Assembly (NCBI RefSeq): GCF_000024965.1
Contig: NC_013530.1
Coordinates: 2,852,001 to 2,916,000 of the forward strand
Origin: Xylanimonas cellulosilytica DSM 15894
GTDB lineage: Bacteria; Actinomycetota; Actinomycetes; Actinomycetales; Cellulomonadaceae
DNA: 64,000 nt
Direction of reading: 5' to 3'
Shown: piece after piece, positions 50,374 through 58,395 of the stretch
Layout: every line of letters begins with the position of its first letter
Position numbering within the stretch: the first letter of the stretch is position 1
Made by a program: the position numbers and the translations under genes
Notes under the pieces: model-generated
Told to the model about the DNA's origin: nothing
What the model saw: only the letters and a program-made list of their open reading frames with translations
Databases searched by the model: none

Positions 50374-51582
50374 TCAGCGGATCTCGAAGCCTGCCTCGCG
50401 TAGGTGGTCCACGATCTGGGCGCAGTGGTCCGGACCCTTGGCCTCCACCTGGAGCGCGACCATGACGTCGAAGACGCCGAGCGTCGTGTCCGTGTGCGTG
50501 TGCTCGACGTGGATGATGTTGCCGCCCGCCGCGGCCACGGTCTGGACCAGGGTGGCCAGCGCGCCCGGCCGGTCGTCGACCCGCACCCGCAGGTGCAGGT
50601 ACCTCCCCGCCGCGACCATGCCGTGCTGGATCACCCGCATGAGCAGCAGCGGGTCGATGTTCCCGCCGGTCAGCAAGGGCACGACCGTGCCCTCGAGCCC
50701 GGACGGGTCGTCCATCAGCGCCGCCACGCCCGCCGCGCCCGACGGTTCGACGACGAGCTTGGCCCGTTCGGCGACCAGCAGCAGCGCCCGCGAGAGCGAC
50801 TCCTCGCTCACGGTGCGCACCTCGACGCCCAGCCGGTCGAGGATCTCGAACGGCACGTCGCCAGGGGTCCCGACGGCGATACCGTCCGCCATCGTCGGCC
50901 CGAGCCTGCCCGGCACGGGGTGGCCCGCCGCGATCGAGCGCGGGTAGGCGGCCGCGATCTCCGCCTGGACGCCGACGACGCGCACGTGCGGCGCCGCCTC
51001 GGCCAGCACCGTCGCGATGCCGGCCACGAGCCCGCCGCCGCCCAGCGGCACCAGGATCGTGCGGACGTCCGGCACCTGCTCGAGGATCTCGAGCGCCACG
51101 GTGCCCTGACCGGCGACGACGTCCGGGTGGTCGAACGGGTGGATGAGCACGCGGCCCGTCCGGGCGGCGTCCGCGCGCGCCTCGACCAGCGCCTCGTCGA
51201 CGCTGGTCCCGACCAGCCGCACGTCCGCCCCGTAGCCGCGCGTCGCCGCCAGCTTGGGCAGCGGCGCGTCCACGGGCATGTAGACGACCGCGTCGATACC
51301 GAGGAGCTGCGCGGCCAGCGCCACCCCCTGAGCGTGGTTCCCGGCCGACGCCGCGACGACGCCCGCCGCCCGCTCGGCCTCCGCGAGCCCGGCGATGCGC
51401 GTGTACGCGCCGCGCACCTTGAACGACCCGGCCCGCTGCAGGTTCTCCAGCTTGAGCATCACGGGCACGCCCGCGGCCTCGGCCAGTGCCCGGAACGGCT
51501 GCACCGGGGTGCGGATGGCGACGCCGTCGAGCAGCGCCGCGGCCCGCCGCACGTCGGCCAGCGTGACGACCGGCCCGCTCAC
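50374..51582 (-). CDS. ilvA: Threonine ammonia-lyase with ACT domain
   Basis: The enzyme deaminates threonine to 2-oxobutyrate. The 402-aa protein has the PLP lysine in AGSFKVRGAY (Lys55), ASAGNHAQGVA, the PLP-phosphate loop PLGGGGLVAG, and a C-terminal ACT domain (LRVRVDDRPGALATLVQTVAAAGGNI) for allosteric control. The single ACT domain and length match the TdcB/IlvA short form, so the role may be biosynthetic or catabolic. A 41-bp tandem repeat covers its 5' end. Confidence 0.92.
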   Translation of the reverse strand: MSGPVVTLADVRRAAALLDGVAIRTPVQPFRALAEAAGVPVMLKLENLQRAGSFKVRGAYTRIAGLAEAERAAGVVAASAGNHAQGVALAAQLLGIDAVVYMPVDAPLPKLAATRGYGADVRLVGTSVDEALVEARADAARTGRVLIHPFDHPDVVAGQGTVALEILEQVPDVRTILVPLGGGGLVAGIATVLAEAAPHVRVVGVQAEIAAAYPRSIAAGHPVPGRLGPTMADGIAVGTPGDVPFEILDRLGVEVRTVSEESLSRALLLVAERAKLVVEPSGAAGVAALMDDPSGLEGTVVPLLTGGNIDPLLLMRVIQHGMVAAGRYLHLRVRVDDRPGALATLVQTVAAAGGNIIHVEHTHTDTTLGVFDVMVALQVEAKGPDHCAQIVDHLREAGFEIR

Positions 51583-51683
51583 CGCGCACCGCCGTCGTCA
51601 GGCAACATGCCGCGCACCCTCACCGGGCACCGCCGTCGTCGGGCAGCATGCCGCGCACCCTCACCGCGCACCGTCGTCGTCGG
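51578..51683. repeat. 41-bp tandem repeat, about 2.6 copies
   Basis: Copies start at 51578, 51619 and 51660. They span from the first codon of ilvA to the last codons of the AI-2E-type transporter gene. Adjacent full copies differ at only a few bases, suggesting recent duplication. Confidence 0.8.
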
Positions 51684-52926
51684 CCTCGGGGACGGTCGGC
51701 GGGACCTCCGCGGACTCGCCGAACGGATCGACGCCCTCGACGGACTCACCGCGCGCGCGGCGCAGACCGGGGGTCCGGCCGGCGATCGCGATCGCCGGCA
51801 GCGACGGACGCCGTCTCAGCAGCGGCACGTGGTCGTCCGTGCCGAGCGCGGGGAACTTGTCGGTGCCGTGCAGGTACAGGATCACGGTGTTGAGCACCGC
51901 GGCGAGCGGCACCGCGAACAGCGCGCCGATGATGCCCGCGGCCAGCGAACCGGCCGCCACCACGAGCACCACGGCCACCGGGTGCAGCGACACCGCGTGC
52001 CCCATGAGGAACGGCTGCAGCACGTGGCCCTCGATCTGCTGGACGGCCAGCACGATCGCCAGCATGATCAACGCCGCCACCCAGCCCTGCGACACCAGCA
52101 CGACGACGCAGGCGATCGCACCCGTGACGATCGCGCCGACGATCGGCACGAACGACCCGATGAACACCAGCACACCGAGCGGCAGCGCGAGCTTGGGCAC
52201 GAAGAATGCCGCACCGATACCGATGCCGGCGGCGTCCACCAGGGCGACCAGGATCTGCGTGCGCACGTACGCCGACAGCGTCACGACGCCGCGGCGGCCC
52301 GCCTGGTGCATGCGCTCGCGGGCGTTGACCGGCAGGAGGTTGACCAACCACGTCCAGATGGCGCGGCCGTCGACGAGGAAGAAGATCAGGCAGAACAGCG
52401 CGATGAGCGCGCCGACCAGCAGGTGCCCCACGGTGGTGGCGGCACCGAGCGCCCCGGACAGGAGGCCGCTGGCACCGTCGCCGGTGAACGAGTCCGCGAA
52501 CTGGTCCCAGTACTCGGTGATCTGCCCGGAGTCGATGCCCAGCGGCCCCTCCGCGAGCCAGTTGCGCACCTCGTTGAAGCCCGCGACGGCCTGGTCCGCC
52601 AGCTCGGCGAAGCCGGCGACGATCTGCTGGCCCGCCAACGAGATGAGTGCCCCGACGACGACGACCAGCCCGACGACCGACACCGCCGTCGCGAGCCCGC
52701 GCGGGAATCGGGCCCGGCGTTCGAGGCCGTCGCGCACGGGACGCAGCAGCACCGAGAGCAGCAGCGCGACGGCGACCGGCACGATGATCGTCTTGAGCTG
52801 GCCCATCACCCACAGCACGGCGGCGACCGCCGTGCCGATGAGCAGCAGCCGCCACGACCACGCGGCGGCCGCCTTGACGGACGGGGGGATGGACTCGGCG
52901 CCGGTGGTGACCCGGTCGTCGCTCAT
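51661..52926 (-). CDS. AI-2E family transporter (TqsA/YdiK-like)
   Basis: The 421-aa protein has about eight helices, an extracytoplasmic segment near 110-175, and the family motif PLGVLVFIGSFVPIVGAIVTGA. A charged tail of about 75 residues is less conserved. Family members export small molecules or exchange ions; this one is not assignable. It overlaps metB by ATGA. Confidence 0.88.
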   Translation of the reverse strand: MSDDRVTTGAESIPPSVKAAAAWSWRLLLIGTAVAAVLWVMGQLKTIIVPVAVALLLSVLLRPVRDGLERRARFPRGLATAVSVVGLVVVVGALISLAGQQIVAGFAELADQAVAGFNEVRNWLAEGPLGIDSGQITEYWDQFADSFTGDGASGLLSGALGAATTVGHLLVGALIALFCLIFFLVDGRAIWTWLVNLLPVNARERMHQAGRRGVVTLSAYVRTQILVALVDAAGIGIGAAFFVPKLALPLGVLVFIGSFVPIVGAIVTGAIACVVVLVSQGWVAALIMLAIVLAVQQIEGHVLQPFLMGHAVSLHPVAVVLVVAAGSLAAGIIGALFAVPLAAVLNTVILYLHGTDKFPALGTDDHVPLLRRRPSLPAIAIAGRTPGLRRARGESVEGVDPFGESAEVPPTVPEADDDGAR

Positions 52927-54143
52927 GCCGTGCCCTCCAGCGCGTGCGCGAGGTCGGTGACCAGGTCGTCGGCGTCCTCGATGCCCACCGAGACGCGGAC
53001 GAGATCGGCGGGCACCTCGAGCGAGGACCCGGCGACGGAGGCGTGCGTCATGCGCCCAGGATGCTCGATCAGCGACTCCACGCCGCCGAGCGACTCGGCG
53101 AGGGTGAACACCCGGGTGCGGGCGACGACGTCGAGCGCCGTCGCCTCGCTGCCCGTACGGAACGCGACCATGCCGCCGAAGCCGCGCATCTGCCGCGCGG
53201 CGAGCTCATGGCCGGGGTGGGAGGCGAGCCCCGGGTAGAGCACGTGCGTCACGCGCGGGTGCGCTTCGAGGAACAGTGCGACGGCGAGCGCGTTCGCCTG
53301 GTGGCGGTCCATGCGCACCGCGAGCGTCTTGAGGCCCCTCAGGGTGAGCCAGGCCGCGAAGGGGTCCGCGACCGCTCCGGAGGCGTTCTGGTGGAACCGG
53401 ACGGCGGCGGCGACGTCGCGGGCGCCGTCGGGCGCGGTCCGCCCGCCGGGGATCGTCACGCCGTCGGCCACCACCAGCGCACCGCCGACGACGTCGCTGT
53501 GACCGGCCACGTACTTGGTCGTGGAGTGCACGACGACGTCGGCGCCGAGCGCGAGCGGGGTCTGCAGGTACGGCGTCGCGAACGTGTTGTCGACGACGAG
53601 CAGGGCGTCGGCGTCGTGCGCGACCGTGGCGAGCGCGGCGATGTCGCTGATGCCGAGCAGCGGGTTGGTGGGCGTCTCGACCCACACGACCCGCGTGGTC
53701 CCGGGCCGCACCGCGGCGGCGACGGCGGCAGGGTCGGTGAGGTCGACGGCGGTGTGCTCGACGCCCCACGCGCCGAACACGCGCGCGATCAGCCGGTAGG
53801 AGCCGCCGTAGGCGTCGTCGGGCAGGATCACGTGGTCGCCCGGGCGCAGCACCGCGCGCAGCACGGTGTCCTCGGCGGCGAGGCCCGAGGCGAACGCGAA
53901 CCCGTGCGCAGGCGGGCCACCGGCGGGGGTCTCGGCGGCGGCCAGCGCCGTCTCCAGCGCGGTGCGGGTCGGGTTGGCCGAGCGCGAGTACTCGTACCCG
54001 CCGCGCAGGCCCCCGACACCGTCCTGCTTGAAGGTGCTCGTCAGATAGACCGGGGGGACGACGGCACCCGTCGTGGGGTCAGGGTCCTGCCCGGCGTGGA
54101 TGGCGCGGGTGGAGAAGCCGGCGGAGTTCCAGTCATGCGTCAC
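52923..54143 (-). CDS. metB: Cystathionine gamma-synthase (Cys/Met metabolism PLP enzyme)
   Basis: The 406-aa PLP enzyme has the N-terminal GFSTRAIHAGQDPDPTTGAVVPP, the EYSRSANPTR substrate loop, PDDAYGGSYRL, and the PLP lysine in VVHSTTKYVAGHSD (Lys210). The most likely reaction joins an activated homoserine and cysteine into cystathionine; gamma-lyase activity cannot be excluded. It overlaps both neighbours by 4 bp, so ydeI-like, metB and the AI-2E gene form one transcript. Confidence 0.91.
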   Translation of the reverse strand: MTHDWNSAGFSTRAIHAGQDPDPTTGAVVPPVYLTSTFKQDGVGGLRGGYEYSRSANPTRTALETALAAAETPAGGPPAHGFAFASGLAAEDTVLRAVLRPGDHVILPDDAYGGSYRLIARVFGAWGVEHTAVDLTDPAAVAAAVRPGTTRVVWVETPTNPLLGISDIAALATVAHDADALLVVDNTFATPYLQTPLALGADVVVHSTTKYVAGHSDVVGGALVVADGVTIPGGRTAPDGARDVAAAVRFHQNASGAVADPFAAWLTLRGLKTLAVRMDRHQANALAVALFLEAHPRVTHVLYPGLASHPGHELAARQMRGFGGMVAFRTGSEATALDVVARTRVFTLAESLGGVESLIEHPGRMTHASVAGSSLEVPADLVRVSVGIEDADDLVTDLAHALEGTA

Positions 54144-54763
54144 TCGTCCACCCTAATCGGCGGTATCAGCGCACGTCGCTGCGGATAGACGGTCTCGGCA
54201 CGCTCCAGCATCCCCACGAACCTCTCGACGTTGCGGGCCCGGGTCTCGGGGCGCTTGGCGTGCGTGAGGCGGAACAGGATCGCGAACCGGTTCTGCGCGG
54301 TGAGCAGGGCGAAGTTCGCGGCCGCGTGCGGGCTGGCCGCGAGCGCCGCGGCGAGGTCGTCGGGCACCTCGATGTTCTTGCTGCCTTCGTAGGCGCGGTC
54401 CCAGCGGCCGTCGGCCTTGGCGCGGTCGATCTCGGCCTGGCCGCGCTCGCGCATGCGTCCCTCCTCGACCAGGCGGGTGACGATGCCGACGTTGCGTGCC
54501 GACCAGATGCTGCGGGCGCGTCGCGGGGTGAACCGTTGCAGCGTGGAGTCGGCGTCGCGGCCCCGGCCCTGCCCGTCGATCCAGCCGCTGCACAGGGCTT
54601 CCTCGAGCGCCGCGTCGTAGGTGAGCGTCGTGGGCGAGGGGCGGTTCTTGCGGGCGAGCACCAGCCAGACGCCGTCGTCGTCGTGCTCGTGCTCGTCGAG
54701 CCAGGCCCGCCACGCGGCGACGTCGGGCAGCAGGAGCGTGTCCAGAGGCGGCATGGTGGCCAT
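54140..54763 (-). CDS. YdeI/OmdA-type protein
   Basis: The 207-aa protein has the YdeI/OmpD-associated pattern: WLDEHEHDDDGVWLVLARKN, ALCSGWIDGQGRGRDADSTLQRFTPRRARSIWS, and a C-terminal KRPETRARNVERFVGML. Some relatives are linked to antimicrobial resistance, but no activity is established. ATG 54763 is supported by TAGCGT 6 nt upstream. It leads the metB operon. Confidence 0.86.
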   Translation of the reverse strand: MATMPPLDTLLLPDVAAWRAWLDEHEHDDDGVWLVLARKNRPSPTTLTYDAALEEALCSGWIDGQGRGRDADSTLQRFTPRRARSIWSARNVGIVTRLVEEGRMRERGQAEIDRAKADGRWDRAYEGSKNIEVPDDLAAALAASPHAAANFALLTAQNRFAILFRLTHAKRPETRARNVERFVGMLERAETVYPQRRALIPPIRVDE

Positions 54764-54769
54764 GACGGC

Positions 54770-54775
54770 ACGCTA
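54770..54775 (-). promoter_or_regulatory. -10 box of the ydeI-metB operon (leaderless)
   Basis: TAGCGT on the minus strand, 6 nt before ATG 54763. Confidence 0.58.
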
Positions 54776-54836
54776 CGCCGAGCCCTCGACGCCGCCCTGT
54801 CCGCCCCCAGGCTGCCCGCCCACGGTTGACCGACGG

Positions 54837-54920
54837 GGTTGTCCGCCCCTGGTTGTCCGCCCCGGGTTGTCCGCCCCTGGTTGGCCGCCCCGGGTTGTCC
54901 GCCCCTGGTTGGCCGCCCCG
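54837..54920. repeat. 14-bp tandem repeat, 6 copies
   Basis: Unit GGTTGTCCGCCCC(T/G), with some copies GGTTGGCCGCCCCG, in perfect 14-bp register. It runs directly into the GGTTGTCAG end of a 42-bp element, sharing its GGTTGTC. Confidence 0.88.
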
Positions 54921-54923
54921 GGT

Positions 54924-55028
54924 TGTCAGACCGGAGCAAGCACCGACCCTTGCCACCCTCTGACAACCCCCCGGGGGCGACCGGCCTGTCAGAGGGTGGC
55001 AAGGGCGGGCGCTTGCCTGCGTCTGACT
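54924..55028. repeat. 42-bp TGTCAG/CTGACA array, 2 copies (A-class)
   Basis: Copies at 54924-54965 and 54987-55028 (right end CTGACT), 21 bp apart. Confidence 0.87.
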
Positions 55029-55162
55029 GCCCGGAACAGGGTGGGCCGCGGCGTCGTTGGCATCGGCGGGAGCACCGCCGTCGGGCTCCTACCCTCGGCA
55101 CCGCACCGCACCGCGGCACCGCACACCGGCACCGCACCTCGGCATCACCATGGAGGAACACC

Positions 55163-55840
55163 GTGAGCTCGATCTTCGACCGGCTGCTGGGCGGGACCAC
55201 GCAGACGATGGTCGCGCCGCAGGACGCGCTGCCGGGCCGCTCGACCCCGGTGCTGGCCGCTCCGGGGACGCACACCGTGCTCGGGACACCGATCGCAGGG
55301 CCGTGGCCCGAGGGGACGCGGGTGCTGTACCTCGCGATGGGGTGCTTCTGGGGTGCGGAGGAGATCTTCTGGCAGGTGCCGGGCGTGGTGTCCACCGCGG
55401 TCGGGTACATGGGCGGGACGACGCCGAACCCCACGTACGAGGAGGTGTGCACCTCGCGCACCGGCCACACCGAGTCGGCGCTGGTGGCGTACGACCCCGC
55501 CGTCGTCTCCGAGGAGGAGCTGCTGCGCACGTTCTGGGAGCGGCACGACCCGACGTCGGGGTTCCGGCAGGGCAACGACGTCGGCACGCAGTACCGCTCG
55601 GCGGTCTACTGGACGACGCCGGAGCAGGAGGCGGCCGTGCGCGCGACGGCGGACACGTACGGGGCAGCGCTGGCGGCGGCCGGGTACGACCCGATCACCA
55701 CGGAGCTCCGGCCGGCCGCCGAGGCCGGGCCGTTCTTCTACGCGGAGGACCTCCACCAGCAGTACCTGAGCGCCGCCAAGCACCCGAACGGCTACCGCTG
55801 CCACGCGACGACGGGCCTGCCCTTCCCGGCGACGGCGTAA
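55163..55840 (+). CDS. msrA: Peptide methionine-S-sulfoxide reductase
   Basis: MsrA reduces methionine S-sulfoxide in oxidised proteins. The 225-aa protein has the catalytic GCFWGAEE motif (Cys61), [26 protein letters not shown] and the YHPNGYRCH-like C-terminal [14 protein letters not shown] with a resolving Cys. About 55 residues precede the domain. GGAGG lies 6 nt before GTG 55163. Confidence 0.95.
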   Translation: MSSIFDRLLGGTTQTMVAPQDALPGRSTPVLAAPGTHTVLGTPIAGPWPEGTRVLYLAMGCFWGAEEIFWQVPGVVSTAVGYMGGTTPNPTYEEVCTSRTGHTESALVAYDPAVVSEEELLRTFWERHDPTSGFRQGNDVGTQYRSAVYWTTPEQEAAVRATADTYGAALAAAGYDPITTELRPAAEAGPFFYAEDLHQQYLSAAKHPNGYRCHATTGLPFPATA

Positions 55841-55852
55841 CCCCGCCACCTT

Positions 55853-55969
55853 CACTACCCCGCCCACGAAGCAGAACCCGGCACTACCCCAGCTGCGAAG
55901 CAGTACCCCGTACTACCTCGGGGGCGAGGTTGGGGGGCCGTACTACCTCGGGGGCGGGTTGTCCGGCGG
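55853..55969. repeat. Four tandem 29-30 bp units beginning (C/T)ACTACC
   Basis: Units start at 55853, 55882, 55911 and 55941. The first two share CGAAGCAG at 29-bp pitch; the last two share GTACTACCTCGGGGGCG at 30-bp pitch. They fill the gap between msrA and the cupin gene. Confidence 0.75.
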
Positions 55970-55999
55970 TGTCGGGGCGGGGGTGCGAGGATCGGGCCC

Positions 56000-56323
56000 A
56001 TGGTGAACCTCGCACCCCTCGTCGACGCCCACCTCACCGCCGCCCGCGCCTCTGAGCGTGGCCGCTCCGCGGAGCTCGTCGTGCACGACGGACCGCTGCG
56101 GCAGAGCGTCATCGCGCTGCTCTCCGGTACCGAGCTGCACGAGCACGAGGCACCCCCGGCCGCCTCCATCCAGGTGCTCACCGGGACCGTCCGGGTCACC
56201 GAGGCCGACGAGGAGCCACGCGCGCTCGTCACCGGTGACCTGTGGACGCTGACGCACGCACGGCACGCCGTCGTCGCCGACGAGGACTCGGCGTTCCTGC
56301 TGACGACCGTCACCGGCGTATGA
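56000..56323 (+). CDS. Small cupin-domain protein
   Basis: The 107-aa single-domain cupin shows LLSGTELHEHEAPPAASIQVLTGTVRV, with His and Glu of cupin motif 1, and GDLWTLTHARHAVVADEDSAFLLTT with a motif 2 His. A metal-binding cupin is likely; the substrate is unknown. No strong Shine-Dalgarno is visible. It stands alone. Confidence 0.82.
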   Translation: MVNLAPLVDAHLTAARASERGRSAELVVHDGPLRQSVIALLSGTELHEHEAPPAASIQVLTGTVRVTEADEEPRALVTGDLWTLTHARHAVVADEDSAFLLTTVTGV

Positions 56324-56341
56324 GCTGAAGCTGCCCGCCGC

Positions 56342-56447
56342 TCGGGCGGCAGCCCGCCGTCTGGGCGGCAGTCGGACGTTCTGACCGGCAGCTCGAGGTG
56401 CCGCCCAGACACCCACGGTGCCGGCCAGGTCCCAGAGTGCCGCCCCG
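56342..56447. repeat. Mirrored 19/20-bp-pitch element, 3 forward + 3 inverted words
   Basis: CGGCAG ends at 56352, 56371 and 56391; its mirror GTGCCG starts at 56398, 56418 and 56437. The three nested pairs share exactly one dyad centre. The element lies between the cupin gene and the DNA ligase start. Confidence 0.8.
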
Positions 56448-56538
56448 ATCCGCGTTCCGCGGCGCGAGACCGCACATCCACGGGGGTGGCGCCGTCTCGC
56501 GCGGGCCCGTGTCGGCGGCCGGTGGCAGCATCGACAGC

Positions 56539-58215
56539 GTGCTGTTCCACGACGTCGCCGTGACCTCGGCCGGAGTGGCCGCGACCCGATCGCGGCTCGC
56601 CAAGCGCGAGCTGCTCGCCGCGGCGCTCCGGGCCGCGGCCCACGGCGGCATGACCGGCGGCGATGCCACGGCGGACGGGGCCGCAGCAGGCGAGGGGATG
56701 GCGGGCGGGGCCGCGACGGGCGGGGCCACGACAGGCGGGCCCGGTTCCGACGACGGCAGGGCTGGTGAGGAGGTCGACGTCGTCGCGACGTTCCTCTCGG
56801 GGCGGGTGCGGCAGCGGCGCACGGGGGTCGGCTGGCGGTCGCTCACGTCGCTCCCCGCGCCCGCGTCCGCGCCGACCCTCACCCCGCTCGACGTGGACGC
56901 CGCGCTGCAGACGATGGCCGACGCCGAAGGGCCGGGGTCGGCGGCCGTGCGCGGCGAGGCGGTGCGCCGTCTCTTCGCTGCGGCGACGCAGGACGAGCAG
57001 ACCTTCCTGCGTGGCCTGATCGTCGGCGAGCTGCGGCAGGGAGCGCTCGACTCGCTGCTCCTCGACGCCGTCGCTGCCGCCGCCGACGTCCCGCTCGCCG
57101 CGGTGCGGCGGGCCGCCATGTTCAGCGCACCGTCCGGGCCGATCGCCCGCGCTGCCCTGACCGGGGGCGCTGCGGCCCTCGCCGCGTTCCGGCTCGAGCC
57201 CGGGCGTCCGGTGCGTCCCATGCTCGCCTCCCCCGCGCCCGATGTCGCGGCTGCGCTGGCCGGCATCGGCGGCCCGGTCGCCGTCGAGGCGAAGATCGAC
57301 GGCATCCGCGTCCAGCTCCACAAGCATGGCAACGACGTCGCCGTCTACACCCGCTCGCTCGACGACGTCACCGAGCGGCTGCCCGAGCTCGTCGCGCTGC
57401 TGCGGTCACTGCCGGTCGCCACCGCGGTGCTCGACGGCGAAGCGATCGCCCTGGGCGCCGACGGCCGCCCGCTCGCCTTCCAGGACACCGCCGCGCGCAC
57501 CGGGTCGCACGACGCCGACGCGACCGGCCGCGTGCCGCTGACCGCCTTCCTCTTCGACGCGCTGCACCTGGCCGGCCGGGACCTGGTCGACGCGCCCGAG
57601 TCCGAACGGTTCGCCGCCCTCGAACGCGTGGCTCCGCCGTCGGCCCTGGTGCGCCGGATCGTGACGGCGGACCCCGACGAGGCGACCGCCTTCTTCGCGG
57701 AGGTGCTCGCGAGCGGCCACGAGGGCGTGGTCGTCAAGGACCTCGCCGCGCCGTACGACGCCGGACGACGCGGCGGCGCCTGGGTCAAGGTCAAGCCACG
57801 GCACACGCTCGACCTCGTGGTGCTGGCCGTGGAACGCGGCTCGGGCCGCCGCTCGGGCTGGCTGTCGAACATCCACCTGGGCGCCCGGGTGCCCGGCGCA
57901 GGCCCGGACAGCGCCGACGGTTGGGTGATGCTCGGGAAGACGTTCAAAGGGATGTCGGACGAGATGCTCGCGTGGCAGACCGCCCGGTTCACCGAGCTCG
58001 CGGACGGACCGGCCGACGGGTGGGTCGTGCGGGTCCGTCCGGAGCAGGTGGTCGAGATCGCGTTCGACGGCGTGCAGCGTTCGACGCGGTACCCCGGGGG
58101 TGTTGCGCTGCGGTTCGCCCGGGTGCTGCGCTACCGCGACGACAAGCCGGCGGCGGAGGCCGACACGATCGACGCGGTGCGCGCGATCGCGGGCGGGAAC
58201 GCCTCCGGTGGTTGA
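56539..58215 (+). CDS. ATP-dependent DNA ligase (LigB type)
   Basis: The 558-aa enzyme seals nicks using ATP. An N-terminal DNA-binding domain (about 1-215) precedes the nucleotidyltransferase core, with the adenylated lysine in VEAKIDGIRVQ (Lys252), LDGEAIAL, and VVVKDLAAPYDAGRRGGAWVKVKPRH. An OB-fold follows. Start GTG 56539 matches the conserved VLFHDVAVTS N-terminus. Residues about 35-78 are a Gly/Ala/Thr-rich insert of imperfect repeats inside the DNA-binding domain. Likely an auxiliary repair ligase beside LigA. Confidence 0.91.
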   Translation: MLFHDVAVTSAGVAATRSRLAKRELLAAALRAAAHGGMTGGDATADGAAAGEGMAGGAATGGATTGGPGSDDGRAGEEVDVVATFLSGRVRQRRTGVGWRSLTSLPAPASAPTLTPLDVDAALQTMADAEGPGSAAVRGEAVRRLFAAATQDEQTFLRGLIVGELRQGALDSLLLDAVAAAADVPLAAVRRAAMFSAPSGPIARAALTGGAAALAAFRLEPGRPVRPMLASPAPDVAAALAGIGGPVAVEAKIDGIRVQLHKHGNDVAVYTRSLDDVTERLPELVALLRSLPVATAVLDGEAIALGADGRPLAFQDTAARTGSHDADATGRVPLTAFLFDALHLAGRDLVDAPESERFAALERVAPPSALVRRIVTADPDEATAFFAEVLASGHEGVVVKDLAAPYDAGRRGGAWVKVKPRHTLDLVVLAVERGSGRRSGWLSNIHLGARVPGAGPDSADGWVMLGKTFKGMSDEMLAWQTARFTELADGPADGWVVRVRPEQVVEIAFDGVQRSTRYPGGVALRFARVLRYRDDKPAAEADTIDAVRAIAGGNASGG

Positions 58216-58375
58216 GCGCCGCCTCGGTGGTTGAGCTTGTCGAAACCACCTGCCGCTGGGACGCGGGGTGGTTTCGACAGGCTCAACCACCGGGACGGGT
58301 TTCGGCGGGCTCGGCCAGCGGGGTGGTTTCGACAGGCTCAACCACCGGGGCGGGTTTCGACAGGGTCGGCCACCG
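58206..58375. repeat. Dispersed GGTGGTTGAGCC-type repeats, about 6 copies
   Basis: A half copy at 58206-58217, full copies at 58225-58250, 58267-58292 (inverted) and 58322-58347 (inverted), and decayed copies near 58297 and 58352-58375. The inverted pair 58225-58292 forms a long hairpin between the convergent ligase and surface-protein genes. Confidence 0.88.
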
Positions 58376-58395
58376 GGGGTGGCCGGGGGGTGGGC

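Larger units (their letters stand above)
54764..55162. other. Repeat-filled intergenic region, no gene seen
   Basis: About 400 bp between the divergent ydeI-like and msrA genes. It holds a leaderless -10 box, a 14-bp tandem (54837-54920), two 42-bp elements (54924-55028) and a GGCACCGCAC simple repeat near 55096-55140. Confidence 0.75.
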
